From Talpa occidentalis (taxonomy: Eukaryota; Chordata; Mammalia; Eulipotyphla; Talpidae): 64,000 nt of DNA. Below are positions 33,666-45,402 of the stretch, in pieces. Below the pieces are notes generated by a model. It did not search any database. It worked only from the letters and a program-made list of their open reading frames with translations, and was not told the origin of the DNA. The first letter of the stretch is position 1, and each line of letters starts with the position of its first letter. Location of the stretch: positions 83,610,399 through 83,674,398 of the forward strand of contig NW_023604861.1 of assembly GCF_014898055.3 (NCBI RefSeq). Reading direction: 5' to 3'. The position numbers were made by a program, and so were the translations under genes.

Positions 33666-35164
33666 AAGAAAAAGGAGACTGCATGGTATTCAGGACAATG
33701 CACAGAGAAAATTTTGCCAGTTTTCGGGTCAGTGCATAATTAGAGGAAAAATATTACTTGCCTTTGGTATACCAGAAGAATTTCTCATAAATGTGTTATT
33801 TCTGCATGTGCACAGACAGTGAGGCCTGTGAAATGGCCTCTTAGTGTGAAATGGCTACTTAGTGTTCAGCAAGCTATATTTTCCAGGCTGTTTTCTATTC
33901 TGGTAGCTAGAGAGTCTAAACCTGAAAGTGAAGACATTTAATGATTAGGTATGGATGCATATTCATGTTCCTTTACTTTGTCTCCATTTCTAGGGTCAAC
34001 CTAGAATAAGGAGGCCACCTGACCAGGCCTCTCATAAGATGGTGTGTGTGGGCAAACGCTTGACTATACACACTTAGGTATATGTAAATGTGTGCATTTA
34101 TACACTTACATCTATAGTAATTACTAGTCACTTAACCATATTATCTGATTACTCATGAATCATTTGTCTATTGTCCTCCAACAGTGCTCCTCACCTTGCT
34201 GAATTTTTGTTTCCAGGAATCCTCTTTAGCATTTACCTCCCACTGCTTGTTCCAATTTTTATATTCCCTTAATCCTTCAGTTCTACTTACTTGCCTAACT
34301 TAAAAAAAAATAAAAAGCAACAAAAAATGAGAGAGAATGAAAAGGACCAATGTACCTGCAGTTACTTATATCTGGGATCTTGGTCTGGAATTCCTAAGGC
34401 CAGAGAAGGGAAGGCTGAAGGAAATTGCAGCTCAATCATCAAATGGTCAGCCAATGTCTGAATACTGACAACTAAGTTACTGGCTTCATCTCCCAAAGCT
34501 TGGCTTAGGCAGTGGCAGGAGGGAGGGAGTAGGAAGGAGTATAGCACTACATGATCCTGAAAGATCATTACCAGATCTGGGCCCCAGACCAGTGGGTTGG
34601 ACAGCAGAATCCAGCTACTAAAGCATCCTCTGCTCTCCAGTGTTAGTATCCTCTCTCCATGCTGCAACACAACTTGAGTTCTGACAGTGATTCTGATGCC
34701 AAGATTAGCAGTTTATAGAATTGTTATACTAGCACTGAAGACTCACAGTTTTAGCTTTCATTTTTCTCCTCCTAGCATTACTCATTTTTAATCTTTAGTT
34801 TACTAAATTTACTACTCTTTGCTTTTCTACTTTTTCCTACTCTAATCTAAGCTGAGTCAAATGGGGGAGAGGACTTAGCTTTGTTCAAGGGTCAGCCAGG
34901 TTGTATCTTCATTTTTTCCACTCTGACCTCAACCAAGTAGCACTCCCTAAATATTAAATAACGAGGTTGTTGTTTCCTGATTTAAACCATTACCTAGTAC
35001 TAGTACTATAGCACTTCCTGTTTTGCCTCATGTTATTTTTGTAACTATTCTTTGGAATAAGTAAGACAAACCATTAGTATCTCATATGTATATGAAAAGA
35101 AAAAAAAAAACCTAAGGCTCAGCAAAGTTAAGGGATTGGTGCTGGTGGGGCCATATTGAATACT
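33666..35164. other. No recognisable feature
   Basis: No named repeat and no coding signature. A minus-strand 102-codon frame at 34362-34670 has no recognisable domain. Confidence 0.4.
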
Positions 35165-35360
35165 AGTTCACAGACTGTGGAGTTACTGGGGACCTGAGTC
35201 ATGGTACAGCCCCAGGTCAGCCACTTAACCTATTTGTGTCTAATCTCTAAAATGGGGATGAAAGTACTAACTTGCTTCCCAGGGAAGCTGCAGAGATTAA
35301 TTAGCCAATAAACAATTGTAAAGGGATTTGGAGACTCCAAATGTTACATAAATGTTTTAA
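35165..35360 (+). repeat. MIR element
   Basis: 'acagccccaggtcagccact', 'taacctatttgtgtctaatc', 'tctaaaatggggatgaaagt' and 'gcagagattaattagccaat' then 'aaatgttacataaatg' follow MIR order from the core to the 3' end. Confidence 0.75.
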
Positions 35361-35951
35361 TAAGCTTTTAGTGTTGGGGCTCCATTAGGTACCCATGGGT
35401 GGAAATGAGGTGAATTTATCTGCAAGTGTTAATATTTTCCAGGGCTTGGAGAGTATATAAATTAGATTGAGTTGGTTTAGGGAAAATGTCCAACTCTTTT
35501 TAAACTGCTTATAGGTGCGAACCTGCTACTCTAAGTCCTGTCTCTGCTAGCACTTCTCCACTTGAGCCTAAGCAGATGATTGCCCTTTATTCAACCAACA
35601 AATGAGAAAATACTGGCAGGAAGACTAAGTCCTCCTGGGCAGTAGAGATAGGCATATGCAGAGTCCCTATAGCAGACCTTTAGATGGGCACTGTGACCTC
35701 CAAGAAAACATCCCCAATAATTTTGAGGGCAACCATATCATGTACAGTGTGGCAATGATCACTAAGTATGACCCAGATGAAGAATTGACCCAAACCTGTA
35801 TCTAAGGTCCCAGGCTATGCCTGTGCCTTTACTTTCTCAATCAATAAAGCAGACAATGTCTGTCTGTCTAAAATTTGCCTCAATTGAAAGTCACTTTAGG
35901 CCAGGACTGATATGCCGTAGGTCCATCTAGTTTCTTTTATTGAAAAAGGAT
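35361..35951. other. No recognisable feature
   Basis: No named repeat and no open frame of interest before the next SINE. Confidence 0.4.
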
Positions 35952-35966
35952 AAAACAATTTACATC

Positions 35967-36237
35967 CATGGCCTCCCCGGTGGTGCAGCGGTTGAGCGCT
36001 GGGCTGCGAAGCTGCCCGCAGCCTCTGCAGTGCCAGTTCGATACCCGGCTGCCGGCGAGGGTCCCACATGGTGCGCAGACCTCTCCTGCAGCACCTGCTG
36101 CTCCCCTCAATGGTGTATTTCGTCAGTCTGCCTGTTCTGCTCCCTGCTCTGGCTCTGGTGAATTCTCTCACCTTCCCGCGTTTCTGACTGTTCCCAGTGT
36201 TTGTATAAATAAATAAATCTTTTTTTAAAAAAGAAAA
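35967..36237 (+). mobile_element. tRNA-derived T+ SINE, copy 10
   Basis: A well-preserved copy: head 'ggcctccccggtggtgcagc', B box ggttcgat-type, tail 'cccagtgtttgtataaataa' then ATAAATC and poly(T)/A. The duplication aaaacaatttacatc (35952-35966) versus aaaacaatctacatc (36238-36252) has one mismatch. Confidence 0.93.
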
Positions 36238-36299
36238 AAAACAATCTACATCGAATCACAAAGTTAAAACATGTCTGTAAATTTTAAATGATAAATCAC

Positions 36300-36660
36300 A
36301 GCTTTCCCATCCCCTGGAATACTGCCACTTACATCATCTCAAAGTGTTGCTCAAATCTCACTCAGCAAGTCCTACCTGACCATAGTTGATACTGCACCTG
36401 ACCCCCAAGTCCCCACACTTTCAACCTCCTTTCTTTGTTCTACCTTCTTATTCTTTCCACAGTACTTATTACCTACTTGTAACAATACAGTTTATTAATT
36501 ATTCTTATTATTGATATATTTCTTCACTGCTCCATCTCAGATTGTAAGCGTTATGAGGTTAGGAATACTGGTCTGTTTTTCGTTGATGTATCTCTAGTGC
36601 CTGGCACATAACAGAGGCTCAGTCAATATTTATTAAGTGAGCGAATGAACCTCAGAGAGT
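36300..36660 (+). repeat. L2 element, 3' portion
   Basis: 'tgttgctcaaatctcactca', 'gcaagtcctacctgaccata', 'cagattgtaagcgttatgag', 'ctctagtgcctggcacataa' and 'cagaggctcagtcaatattt' is typical L2 3' sequence (caaatgtcacctcctcag ... gactgtaagctccatgag ... cagtgcctggcacatagtag). Confidence 0.85.
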
Positions 36661-37825
36661 AATTTATTTTGAAGCTTCTCAAGGGCAGAGGTTGACTTCT
36701 TTTGAACTGTCTATACTCAGCTCAGTTTTGGGGTCCCAAACTATTTTAAATATATTCTGTTTTATTGATATATGTGTCTGAAATCCATACTTGCTGACTA
36801 CCTTCTTTTATCTGTTGTCTCCTTGGTTTTGGGACATCTTTATGATAATGCAGTCAGGTAAGAGGTTAGGCTAGGGAGGTGAACTAGGTAAAAGCAAGGG
36901 ATCTGAAGGAAAAGGTAAAGGATGACTGAGCAGAGATTGAGAATAACTGAGAACAGCAGTGTACTCACAAGGAGTGGCCATTAAGTGCTTCACAGAACCT
37001 GGGAGATTCACTAACAATGAATCTTATCAGACTTAGGGAATGGTATAGCTGCCACTGAGACACAGAACCAGATCTGAAAATAGAGAGGCAAGTGCTACAC
37101 CAGGCTCATTACTCACTATAGTAGAGAAATGCTGATGTGTGTGAAAATCTCACAAGGCATCTACCTATGTGTCCAGAATTGCTCAGAGAAACTTCTCAAC
37201 AGGAAAGGCAGACCTTAGAGTATAGGAGGAAATATTTTTGTATAGGAAAAAAAATAAGAATGTAATGATTGTATTTTTATAGTCAGAATTGAAGGCATAG
37301 GGCAATTCATTCAAGTAACTTATTGATCGTTTTTAAACATAAAAACAAACAAAATAAAACATTTAAACATAAAAACATAAACACTTTATTATACATTTGC
37401 CTGCCACTACATCCCCAATGGAATCTCAAAAACAAATATCCCTGGACTAGAAGCTAAGCTGATTATCAGCTGGGAGAGAATATGGTCTTTCTTCTTGTGA
37501 CACAGTGTTCATAACTGGGTCCTTGTGGGGATACTGTTTACTTTCTCAGGGATATAACTGATACTGGTGTGTTGGAGGCAGGACATGGAGCTGATGGGGC
37601 TACATGTGTAATTCTACTGGAAAATGTTATTATTGCACAGTGAGTGGTGCATGTCACTTAACATATCTCCAGCACTTCAAATCACAAGCTACTCTGAAGG
37701 GTAACTGGGCAAAGGGAACATTTTTGCTAGGAGGCCCCTCCTGTACTTATTCCTTAGTTACTGAACCAGTAAGGTGAGGTTGACAGCTAAGACATTAAAA
37801 AGAGAGGAGACACTTTCATGTGTTA
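36661..37825. other. No recognisable feature
   Basis: No transposon or coding sequence recognised. A small 'tttaaacataaaaaca' duplication lies at about 37333-37382. Confidence 0.4.
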
Positions 37826-38110
37826 AAAAGAGAGGAGTAAAAAAATATATAATAAATGAAAAAACAAAATTAACAGGCATCTATAAACTAGAGATATCCT
37901 GCAGGGGGAGGAGGAGGGAGAGGAATCAAAACAGGGGTGGGAAGAGCACAAGGGACTACGGTGATGGTGCACAGGTGAACTGGTGGTGGGAATTTTACGG
38001 GGACTACATCTGAGAGAAGAAAGCATGCATTGTACAAAAATGAAGAATGATGTAAAATATATATATATATATATAATAAATAAATTAGATAAAATAAAAA
38101 AGTGAGGAGT
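37826..38110 (+). mobile_element. 5'-truncated LINE-1 3'-UTR fragment
   Basis: The purine-rich tract 37904-37950 and the segment 'gcatgcattgtacaaaaatg' followed by 'aagaatgatgtaaaat' match the 3' UTR of the L1 at 21109-21461 (gcatacattgtgcaaaaatg). It ends in a (TA)n and A-rich tail. The candidate duplication agagaggagt (37829-37838) versus agtgaggagt (near 38101-38110) is imperfect. It has no coding content. Confidence 0.7.
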
Positions 38111-39420
38111 TGCAGTACATTCACACTCTCTTCAGAGACTAGCTGCTTTCTGTGCATCGCCAGTACTGAAACTATACGGTGGCAACGGTATCTGTGTTAA
38201 GTATGTCTGAAGTTCTCTCTCCTAATGCCACCCAATGAACACCACTGTTCTTTCCTTGGTCGCCAGGTTCCACTCTGATTTGGTGAGAAGGTCGAAAGAG
38301 TCCCAAAGGCTGATAAACTTATAAGCATGAAATGATTTCAATAGCTAATAGCCACAAAAGACCACTCTCCAGAAAATGTAGTGGAGAAAACAAAACAAAA
38401 TGCAAAGGAAACTTCAACTTGTTTTTAACTTGTGCAGTTTATAAAAGTGTGCAGTTTATAAAAGATAAAGATCTTAGTTATCCCTTTGTGATTAAAATTA
38501 TCGAACCACTTCAGGCTCTCCCTACACAGTATCCCCCATGAATGTTACATTGCAAACAGAGCAAGCAGAAGGGACAGCATCTCTGATTACGACCTCTGTT
38601 AAGGTTTTCTCCTTAGCATCCTTGTATAGTTTACAGTTTAATTTTTTTGCCTTTGTAATCTTTAGCCCTTGTATATATATCATCTAATGAAAAGGGCTTT
38701 TTTGAATTAATGTGATATTTGGAAAAAGAACATGTGTTTCTGTTTTATTATTAAATACATTTATAAAGAGAGAAAATGTTCTCAGACTTTAGATTCCTGT
38801 TTTCTTGATTTTTTTTTTTTAAGCAAGAATCCTGTAACACTTCAGGAAAACAGAATTCTTAATGTAAACACCCAAATGGCATGGGCCATGATTCGTTTTT
38901 GGGTAGAGAGGAATTGTGGAGCCTAGGAATTCAGATTTGTCTCATCTGACCACCTTGGGGGTAAACACACTCCTCTGCCTTTTCTCAGTTAGTTGGTGAG
39001 CTTGGCATCTATTAAGCAGGACATTCTCCAACACAGACCATTCCAATTACCACAGTGCTCTCGTGTTTCAAGACTGCTTGTTTATAAACACAGTCACTTT
39101 CTAGTTTAATTTCTCTCCTTTTTCAGTTTGTTTAAGCTTCAAACCTTTTTAGAGTACAAGAGTCTAAATAATGATTTTTGACATTAATGCCTGACAACAG
39201 GCATTTAAATAATCAAAGATAACAGAAGTGGATATTATATAAGCATCTCGCCTACCAAAGACATTAAAGCAATGAAAAGTTTTTTTTTAATAATTAAAAA
39301 TTAACAATATTAAAAATATTAACTTGATGTTTGTAATGTTTTGGCAAAATCCATATATTTATGCATTGCAAATAGAACAATAACATGGCAAATTGTTTAG
39401 GAAGAAATAGTACCTTACAT
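38111..39420. other. No recognisable gene; minor tandem repeat
   Basis: No named transposon apart from A+T-rich, possibly L1-derived text after 39290. The 17-bp duplication at 38431-38464 is listed separately. Confidence 0.35.
38431..38464. repeat. Perfect 17-bp tandem duplication
   Basis: tgtgcagtttataaaag occurs twice in tandem (38431-38447, 38448-38464) without mismatch. Confidence 0.9.
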
Positions 39421-39892
39421 CGTGAGAATAAAAAAAATTTTAATTGTTCAGCACAATGATTCCAGTCCTAGAAATTTACCTAGAGGAAGTTATTTACAAG
39501 ATAAAAATGTTATATGTATGAAGATATATATTACATAATTATCAAGAGGGAAAAACTACCATAAAAGCAAGATAAATAAAATATCTAATAAAATATCCTT
39601 GGATCTCAACTAGAATGTCAGCACCCTTTTATGAGAGAAGGAACTACATCAAAGTCGTGCCAGAGAAAAAGAAGAAAGAAACAAACATATAGTTGTACTT
39701 TGAAAAGCATAGTGGGTATTACCATGCCTTTACTTTCTCTTAGACACAAAATTGCTTTATTTTATAACTAAGTAATACTAAACAGGAAATATCTTTATGT
39801 CCATTAAAAAGAGATATGAGTAAAGAAAGTTTGAAAATAGTAATCTAAATATCAATTCCAAGTCTAACAACAAAGAGAAAATTAGAAAAAGT
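39421..39892 (+). repeat. Decayed LINE-1/HAL1-like sequence
   Basis: Words such as 'gattccagtcctagaaattt' then 'acctagaggaagttatttac' resemble the old L1/HAL1 C-terminal region (ccagcaattccactcctagg, aatctacccaaagg). No frame survives. Confidence 0.4.
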
Positions 39893-40015
39893 AATAAAGA
39901 GGGTGATATATACTGGTAAAAGAATAATTCACCAAAGTACAAAATTTCTAAAGTTTTATATAATCAGTAGCAAAGTCTCAAAATAACTGCACAATGCAAA
40001 AACTGACATTATTAT
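39893..40015 (+). repeat. Duplicated segment, copy 1 of 2
   Basis: About 123 bp that recurs at 42239-42363 in the same orientation. By eye the two differ at six positions plus one 2-base gap. The text resembles a degraded L1 endonuclease region. Similarity stops abruptly at both ends. Confidence 0.85.
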
Positions 40016-40789
40016 CAGAACCAAGTAGTAATTGAAAACTTTATTTGGCTGACCTACAAATGGGGCACTGTCTGAAGCTTGGTTTTTTTAGGCTACATGG
40101 GGACTAACTACAATGATTTGGACCTTTTTATGGAGTCAGGTGAGAACTGCAAAAGCTGTATAAAGATAAAATTCTCCAAGGGTTCAATATTGTGAAAGGG
40201 CTGACCAGAAAACAAATTTACCCTTTGGCATTGCAGGAAATGCACAACAATGTTTTCAGAACTCTATGATATTTTGTTTTCCCTGTCCCCATTTAAAAAT
40301 ATTTTGGGCGTTCTTCTTATACATGTATACATACATGTGTATATATATATTTCTTCATTAGTATACTATTAAACAGTTATAAATAATGATGATGTCAATA
40401 GCGTAGGTCATGTATATAAGTATATAAATCTGTAGTACTAAATTCTTGGAGGGATACTGTTGGATCAAAAGACATGCACATTATATTCTTCCTCAGAAAT
40501 ACTAACTTATACTCCCATAGCACGGTAGGTGACAATCCACACCCAAGGAAACAAAGTATTGTCAGTAACTTGTAAAAGGATAGAATGCAAAACTCCCAAA
40601 GTAATGTCAAAAATAGAGGAAAGAAGATAAATTAATCAAATAAAAGCAAGAGATTCAGGAGACATAATGAATACATGCAAAGCTGTATATAGGACTCAAT
40701 CCTAAAATAGAAAAATGACCATCAGTGGATAAACTGATGATGCTTTAAAGTCTAAAATTTAGTTACTAATAATGTGCTGATGTTAATTT
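40016..40789. other. No recognisable feature
   Basis: A+T-rich. A minus-strand 71-codon frame at 40395-40610 has no domain. Old L1/HAL1 words occur at 40370-40620. Confidence 0.35.
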
Positions 40790-41112
40790 TTAAATAAATT
40801 TTATTTTTATATTCCCCATACAATTGCAACCCCCCCATTCTGACCCCAATCCCTCCACTCCCCGCACCCCACCCCCCATAGAGTGTCTCTGGCTCATAGT
40901 TGTTTGTTGATTTTGATTTTCACTTTCTTATAGTTATTCATTTTCCTGGTCCCTTATTTAAGTTTTCTAGATTCCTGCTATGAGTGAGACCATCCGGAAT
41001 TTTTCTTTTTCTTTCTGGCTTATTTCGCTGAGCATGATCCCTTCCAGCGCCATCCATGTTGCTGCAAGTTGCATGTGTTTATCTTTTTTGAATGCTGAGT
41101 AATATTTCATGG
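40790..41112 (-). mobile_element. 5'-truncated LINE-1 3' end, minus strand
   Basis: This is the reverse complement of the young L1 3' end. It has poly(T)/aataaattttatttttatat, the C-rich complement of the 3'-UTR G tract (40830-40880), then 'ctgctatgagtgagaccatc' and 'gccatccatgttgctgcaag' from the end of ORF2, stopping at 'ctgagtaatatttcatgg'. An imperfect duplication tgttaattt lies at 40780-40788 and 41113-41121. It is the same 3'-UTR type as the two longer L1s. Confidence 0.92.
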
Positions 41113-41122
41113 TGTTAATTTC

Positions 41123-42079
41123 TTACTTGTGACAAAAGTGCTACAGTAATATTAAAGATGTGAACATTAAGAAACTGGGTTAAGGGCATACAGGAAGCAT
41201 CTGAATTATCTTTGCAATTTTTGGTAAATCTGAAATTATTCTCCCTGAGATTTACTTGGAAAACAGAGAGAATTCTTACCATGCCAGCAGGAATGGAGGT
41301 AGAAGCAAAGACATGCATCATCCCTGCAAGAACTCCAAGAAGCTTGGTAGTTCCTGGACAGTAAAGTTGCATCTCTGAATATATGAGTTCTTAATTACTC
41401 CTTTTTCTCTCACATGTCCTTAAAAAAATCTTGATCTAGGACTACTTGGGTTGTCATGTTTTAATTAAAATGTGTGAATCTAGGTTTTACCTTCACTTTG
41501 TCATAATACCATCATCAAAGCATAGTCATTCTAGTAGAAACTCAAAGAGACTAGTCTTCATTCACTAAGTAGTAGACCTGATACATGAGTGAATTGGTGT
41601 TTAAGTTACATAGGCAGCAAAGTGGTTGTGCTTATGTTAAACCTGGCATCTCTGAAAGTCAATTAAAGAATGACACAAGCAAAACCAAATGCTTTGAAAT
41701 TAGGGAGTGTTCTCTCTCCTTTTAAGCGAAACAAATTGTCAGGACATTTGTCAGAAGAATAGGAAGCAATAAATTGACAACCACTACATAAAACAAGAAA
41801 ATATAATCTTTGATAGGTGTATCAAAAACAAAGTAATTTCAGGTATAAAATAGTTTAGAAATATCTATATTCTATATACTCATATTTATAATGCTAACAT
41901 TTGAAAAACAAGATATACAGAAGTCATGAAATGGTAAAAACAAAAAGAAACAAAGAAAAGCCATAGTAAATAGCATAAATAAGATAGTGTAATTAAAAAT
42001 ATGATCGAGATGGCTAAAATTAATTTGTTGAAATATAGTGTTTCTCATATTAATAAGTTTCATATTATATTATTTAGCC
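41123..42079. other. No recognisable feature
   Basis: No named repeat. Minus-strand frames at 41115-41372 and 41872-42063 have no domain. Confidence 0.4.
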
Positions 42080-42449
42080 AATTCGATTATAGGCTGCTTA
42101 TAAGAGATCAATCTAAAATGTTAGTATAAGGACACAAGAACTTTGAAATAAAGTAATGGAAAAAGACAGCTAGCAAATACTAAAAAAAAAAGGCACGTTG
42201 GTACAATATGGATGATAAAACAAAAAAATCAAGTAGGAATAAAGAGGGTCATATATACTGGTAAAAGAATAATTCACTAATGTACAAAATTTCTAAAGTT
42301 TTATATAATCAATAGCAAAGTCTCGAAATAAAACTGCACAAAGCAAAAACTGACATTATTATAAATTGTTATGCCACAATAACAGAGGAATGTTTTATTA
42401 CTTGGAATTAATAAAGTAATTGGTAATGAACATTTAAAAATATGGTAAA
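42080..42449 (+). mobile_element. Ancient LINE-1 endonuclease-region fragment, upstream half
   Basis: Degenerate text ('ataggctgcttataagagat', 'aaagtaatggaaaaagacag', 'agagggtcatatatactggt', 'aaaagaataattcac') follows the L1 ORF2 endonuclease order (ttgctgtctacaagagac ... aagggatggaaaaagat ... gggcattatataatgataaaaggg). The rest of the same region appears after the young L1 at 44709, so the young L1 interrupts it. All reading frames are lost. Confidence 0.65.
42239..42363 (+). repeat. Duplicated segment, copy 2 of 2
   Basis: Partner of 39893-40015, about 95% identical by eye. It lies 87 bp before the insertion point of the young L1. Confidence 0.85.
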
Positions 42450-44694
42450 ATATGATAATATCAATAGATGCTGAGAAAGCTTTCGACAAAGTGCAACACC
42501 CATTCATGATAAAAGCCCTTGAAATTCTTGGGATACAAGGAACATACCTCAACATCATAAAGGCCATCTATGACAAGCCAACAGCCAGTATCATTCTCAA
42601 TGGTGAAAAGCTGAAAGCAATTCCATTAAGATCTGGAACAAGACAAGGATGTCCACTCTCACCACTGCTTTTCAATATAATACTGGAAGTCCTAGCCAGA
42701 GCAATAAGACAAGAGAAAGACATCCAAGGAATCCAAATAGGAAAAAGAAGAAGTCAAACTATCACTATTTGCAGATGATATGATAATATACATAGAGAAC
42801 CCCAAAAACTCCACAGAAAAACTAATCCACTCATCAATCAGTTCAGTAAAGTGGCAGGATACAAAATCAACATGCAAAAGTCAGTAGCCTTCCTATACAC
42901 AAACAATAAATCTGAAGAAGAAGAAATCAAAAAAACCATCCTTTTATTATCGAAACCAAAAAAATCAAATATTTGGGAATAAATCTAACAAAAGAGGTAA
43001 AGGACCTATACAAAGAAAACTATAAAACACTGTTAAAAGAAATAGAAGAAGACACAAAGAAATGGAAAGACATCCCCTGCTCATGGATTGGAAGAATAAA
43101 CATTATTAAAATGGCCATCCTACCAAAAGCAATATACAGATACAATGCTATTCCAATCAAAATTTCAATGTCATTCTTCAAAGAAATAGAACAATTATTG
43201 ATGAAATTCATATGGAATCACAAAAAACCCCGAATAGCCAAAGCTCTCCTGAAAAAAATAAGAAGGGAATGGAGGCATCACACTCCCAGACTTCAAACTC
43301 TACTACAAAGCCATAATCATCAAAACTGCCTGGTACTGGAACAAGAACAGACACACAGACCAATGGAATCGAATAGAAAATCCAGAAATAAACCCACAGA
43401 TTAATGGTCAACTCATCTTTGACAAAGGAGCAAAGACTATGCATTGGAGCAAAGAAAGTTTGTTCAATAAATGGTGCTGGGAAAACTGGGTCGCTACATG
43501 CAAAAGAATGAAGCTTGACCACTACCTCACACCATACACAAAAATCAACTCAAAATGGAATAAAGAACTAGACATAAGACCTGAAACTATAAAATACATA
43601 GAAGGAAATATAGGCGAAACACTACGTGATATGCACATCAAAGACATCTTTACAGACACATCACCCAAAGCAGTGATAGTGAAGGCAAAGATAAACAGGT
43701 GGGACTACATCAAATTAAAGAGCTTCTGCACAGCAAACGAGACAATAACAAAAACAAAGAAAACCCCACCAACTGGGAGAACATTTTTGCACACAACACT
43801 AATGATAAAGGACTGATCACAAAAATCTGCAAAGAGCTGATGAGACTCAACAACAACAAAGAAAATGATCCAGTCAAAAAATGGTCAGAAGAGCTAAAAA
43901 GAAACTTCTCTGAAGAGGAAATGCAAATGGCCAACAGGCATATGAAAAAATGTTCAACATCACTTGTAATCAGGAAAATGCAAATCAAAACTACCATGAG
44001 ATACCATCTCACACCAGTGAGAATGGCACATATTAAAAAACCTAGCAACAACAAATGTTGGCGAGGTTGTGGAGAAAAAGGAACTCTTCTGCACTGTTGG
44101 TGGGAGAGCAAACTGGTCCAACCACTATGGAGAGCTGTGTGGAGATTTCTGGACCTACTAAACATAGAGCTTCCATATGATCCAGCAATTCCTCTCCTAG
44201 GTATTTACCCAAAGGACACAGAAACATCAATTCCAAAGAACACCTGCACCCCTATGTTTATAGCAGCACTATTTACAATAGCTAAGCTTTGGAAACAGCC
44301 CAAATGCCCAAAAATAGATGACTGGATCAAGAAGATGTGGTACATATACACCATGGAATATTACTCAGCATTCAAAAAAGATAAACACTTGCAATTTGCA
44401 GCAACATGGATGGCACTGGAAGGGATTATGCTCAGCAAAATAAGCCAGAAAGAAAAAGAAAAATACCAGATGGTCTCACTCATAGCAGGAACCTAGAAAA
44501 CTTAAATAAGGGACCAGGAAAATGAATAACTATAAGAAAGTGAAAATCAAAATCAACAAAAAACTATGAACCAGAGACACTTTTTGAGGGGTGGGGGGGC
44601 GGGAGGGGAGGGATTGGGGTCAGAATGGGGGGGTTGCAATTGTATGGGGAATATAAAAATAAAATTTATTATTTAAAAAAATAAAAATAAAAAT
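42450..44694 (+). mobile_element. Young LINE-1, 5'-truncated
   Basis: Collinear with 51399-53626 of the full-length L1 further right and nearly identical to it. It starts within the reverse-transcriptase domain just before motif A. It ends with the same G-rich 3' UTR, 'aataaaattt' signal and an A-rich tail with AATAAA-like interruptions. The duplication aaaaatatggtaaa is perfect at 42436-42449 and 44695-44708. It is dead on arrival: no promoter, no ORF1, no endonuclease. Confidence 0.97.
42452..44496 (+). pseudogene. LINE-1 ORF2 fragment (RT to C-terminus), frameshifted
   Basis: This encodes, in several frames, the second half of an ORF2p. The first segment (42452-42778) holds RT motif A ([10 protein letters not shown]) and the RQGCPLSP motif. 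An extra A near 42740 shifts the frame just before the catalytic FADD box, whose codons are still present at about 42770. Further breaks lie near 42940 (one base short) and near 43255. The last open segment, 43699-44496, carries the cysteine-rich C-terminal motif CWRGC...H...(C to S): the final Cys of the zinc-knuckle-like motif reads WWES here but WWEC in the longer copy. Confidence 0.93.
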
Positions 44695-44708
44695 AAAAAT
44701 ATGGTAAA

Positions 44709-44900
44709 GATGCAGATCTGAGTAGTTACTAAGTTTGGTTTGCTGTATATGTAACCATGCATCCATTTACTAGTAAATACAAAATCTTTTCAAGCACCTT
44801 TGGGATGTTTACAAATATTTGGTCATAAGGCAAACCTCAACAAATACCACATTGTTGGAATCAGTGCAATAAAATTACAAATAAAGAACTTAAATCTGTT
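44709..44900 (+). mobile_element. Ancient LINE-1 endonuclease-region fragment, downstream half
   Basis: 'aatacaaaatcttttcaagc', 'gatgtttacaaatatttggt' and 'cataaggcaaacctcaacaa' then 'atacc' follow the end of the L1 endonuclease domain (acattcttctcaagtgcaca ... ggccacaaaacaagtctcaa). It continues the fragment ending at 42449. Confidence 0.6.
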
Positions 44901-44901
44901 T

Positions 44902-44924
44902 GTCATGTTTCTTTAAAACATGAC
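44902..44924. repeat. Short perfect inverted repeat
   Basis: gtcatgttt and aaacatgac form a perfect 9-bp stem around a 5-base loop. No terminator or RNA-gene context supports a function. Confidence 0.7.
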
Positions 44925-45386
44925 ATTCTTTCCCCAAGAAACTTAAAAGTTTACTCAACCTAGAAAAACATCTTGGTAGGGCAAACAAGATAAGGCGGTA
45001 ATACCTTTATTTCAGTCTTACATGACTAATGTTGCTTACTCACTAATATTACTCATCGGGCCAAGCAGTGGAGGAATTGTATTTACAAAGGTAAGAAGAC
45101 AAGAAAAAGCAAAGGCATTCAGGAGAAAGTTATGACAAGTATACAATGAAAGACTGTTAAGGTATACTAGAGTGAGCAAGTTTGGATTTTATTATTTAAG
45201 TCAAGAGAAGTGATAAAAGTATGGGCTTTACAGATTTTGACCCTTCTGCCCCACTGTGGAGGATGGACAGCACTGAAGAAACAATGGAGTGTGTGATACG
45301 CTGAAAACCTTTCAAATGGGACAGAAGCACAGGAGTTTCAGAGTTAAAAATTGGTTTGAGATGTGGAAAGACATAGACTTGACATC
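44925..45386. other. No recognisable feature
   Basis: No repeat or coding signature seen. Confidence 0.4.
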
Positions 45387-45402
45387 AATATGCCCTGTAC
45401 CT

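Noticed and set aside
43710..44165. A 151-residue minus-strand open frame with apparent signal-like hydrophobic start.
   Set aside because: It is the antisense shadow of the L1 ORF2 C-terminal region. The same antisense frame appears in the second copy at 52822-53112.
44902..44924. The 9-bp hairpin as a transcription terminator or small RNA precursor.
   Set aside because: The stem is too short, there is no flanking gene, and such stems are expected by chance in 64 kb.
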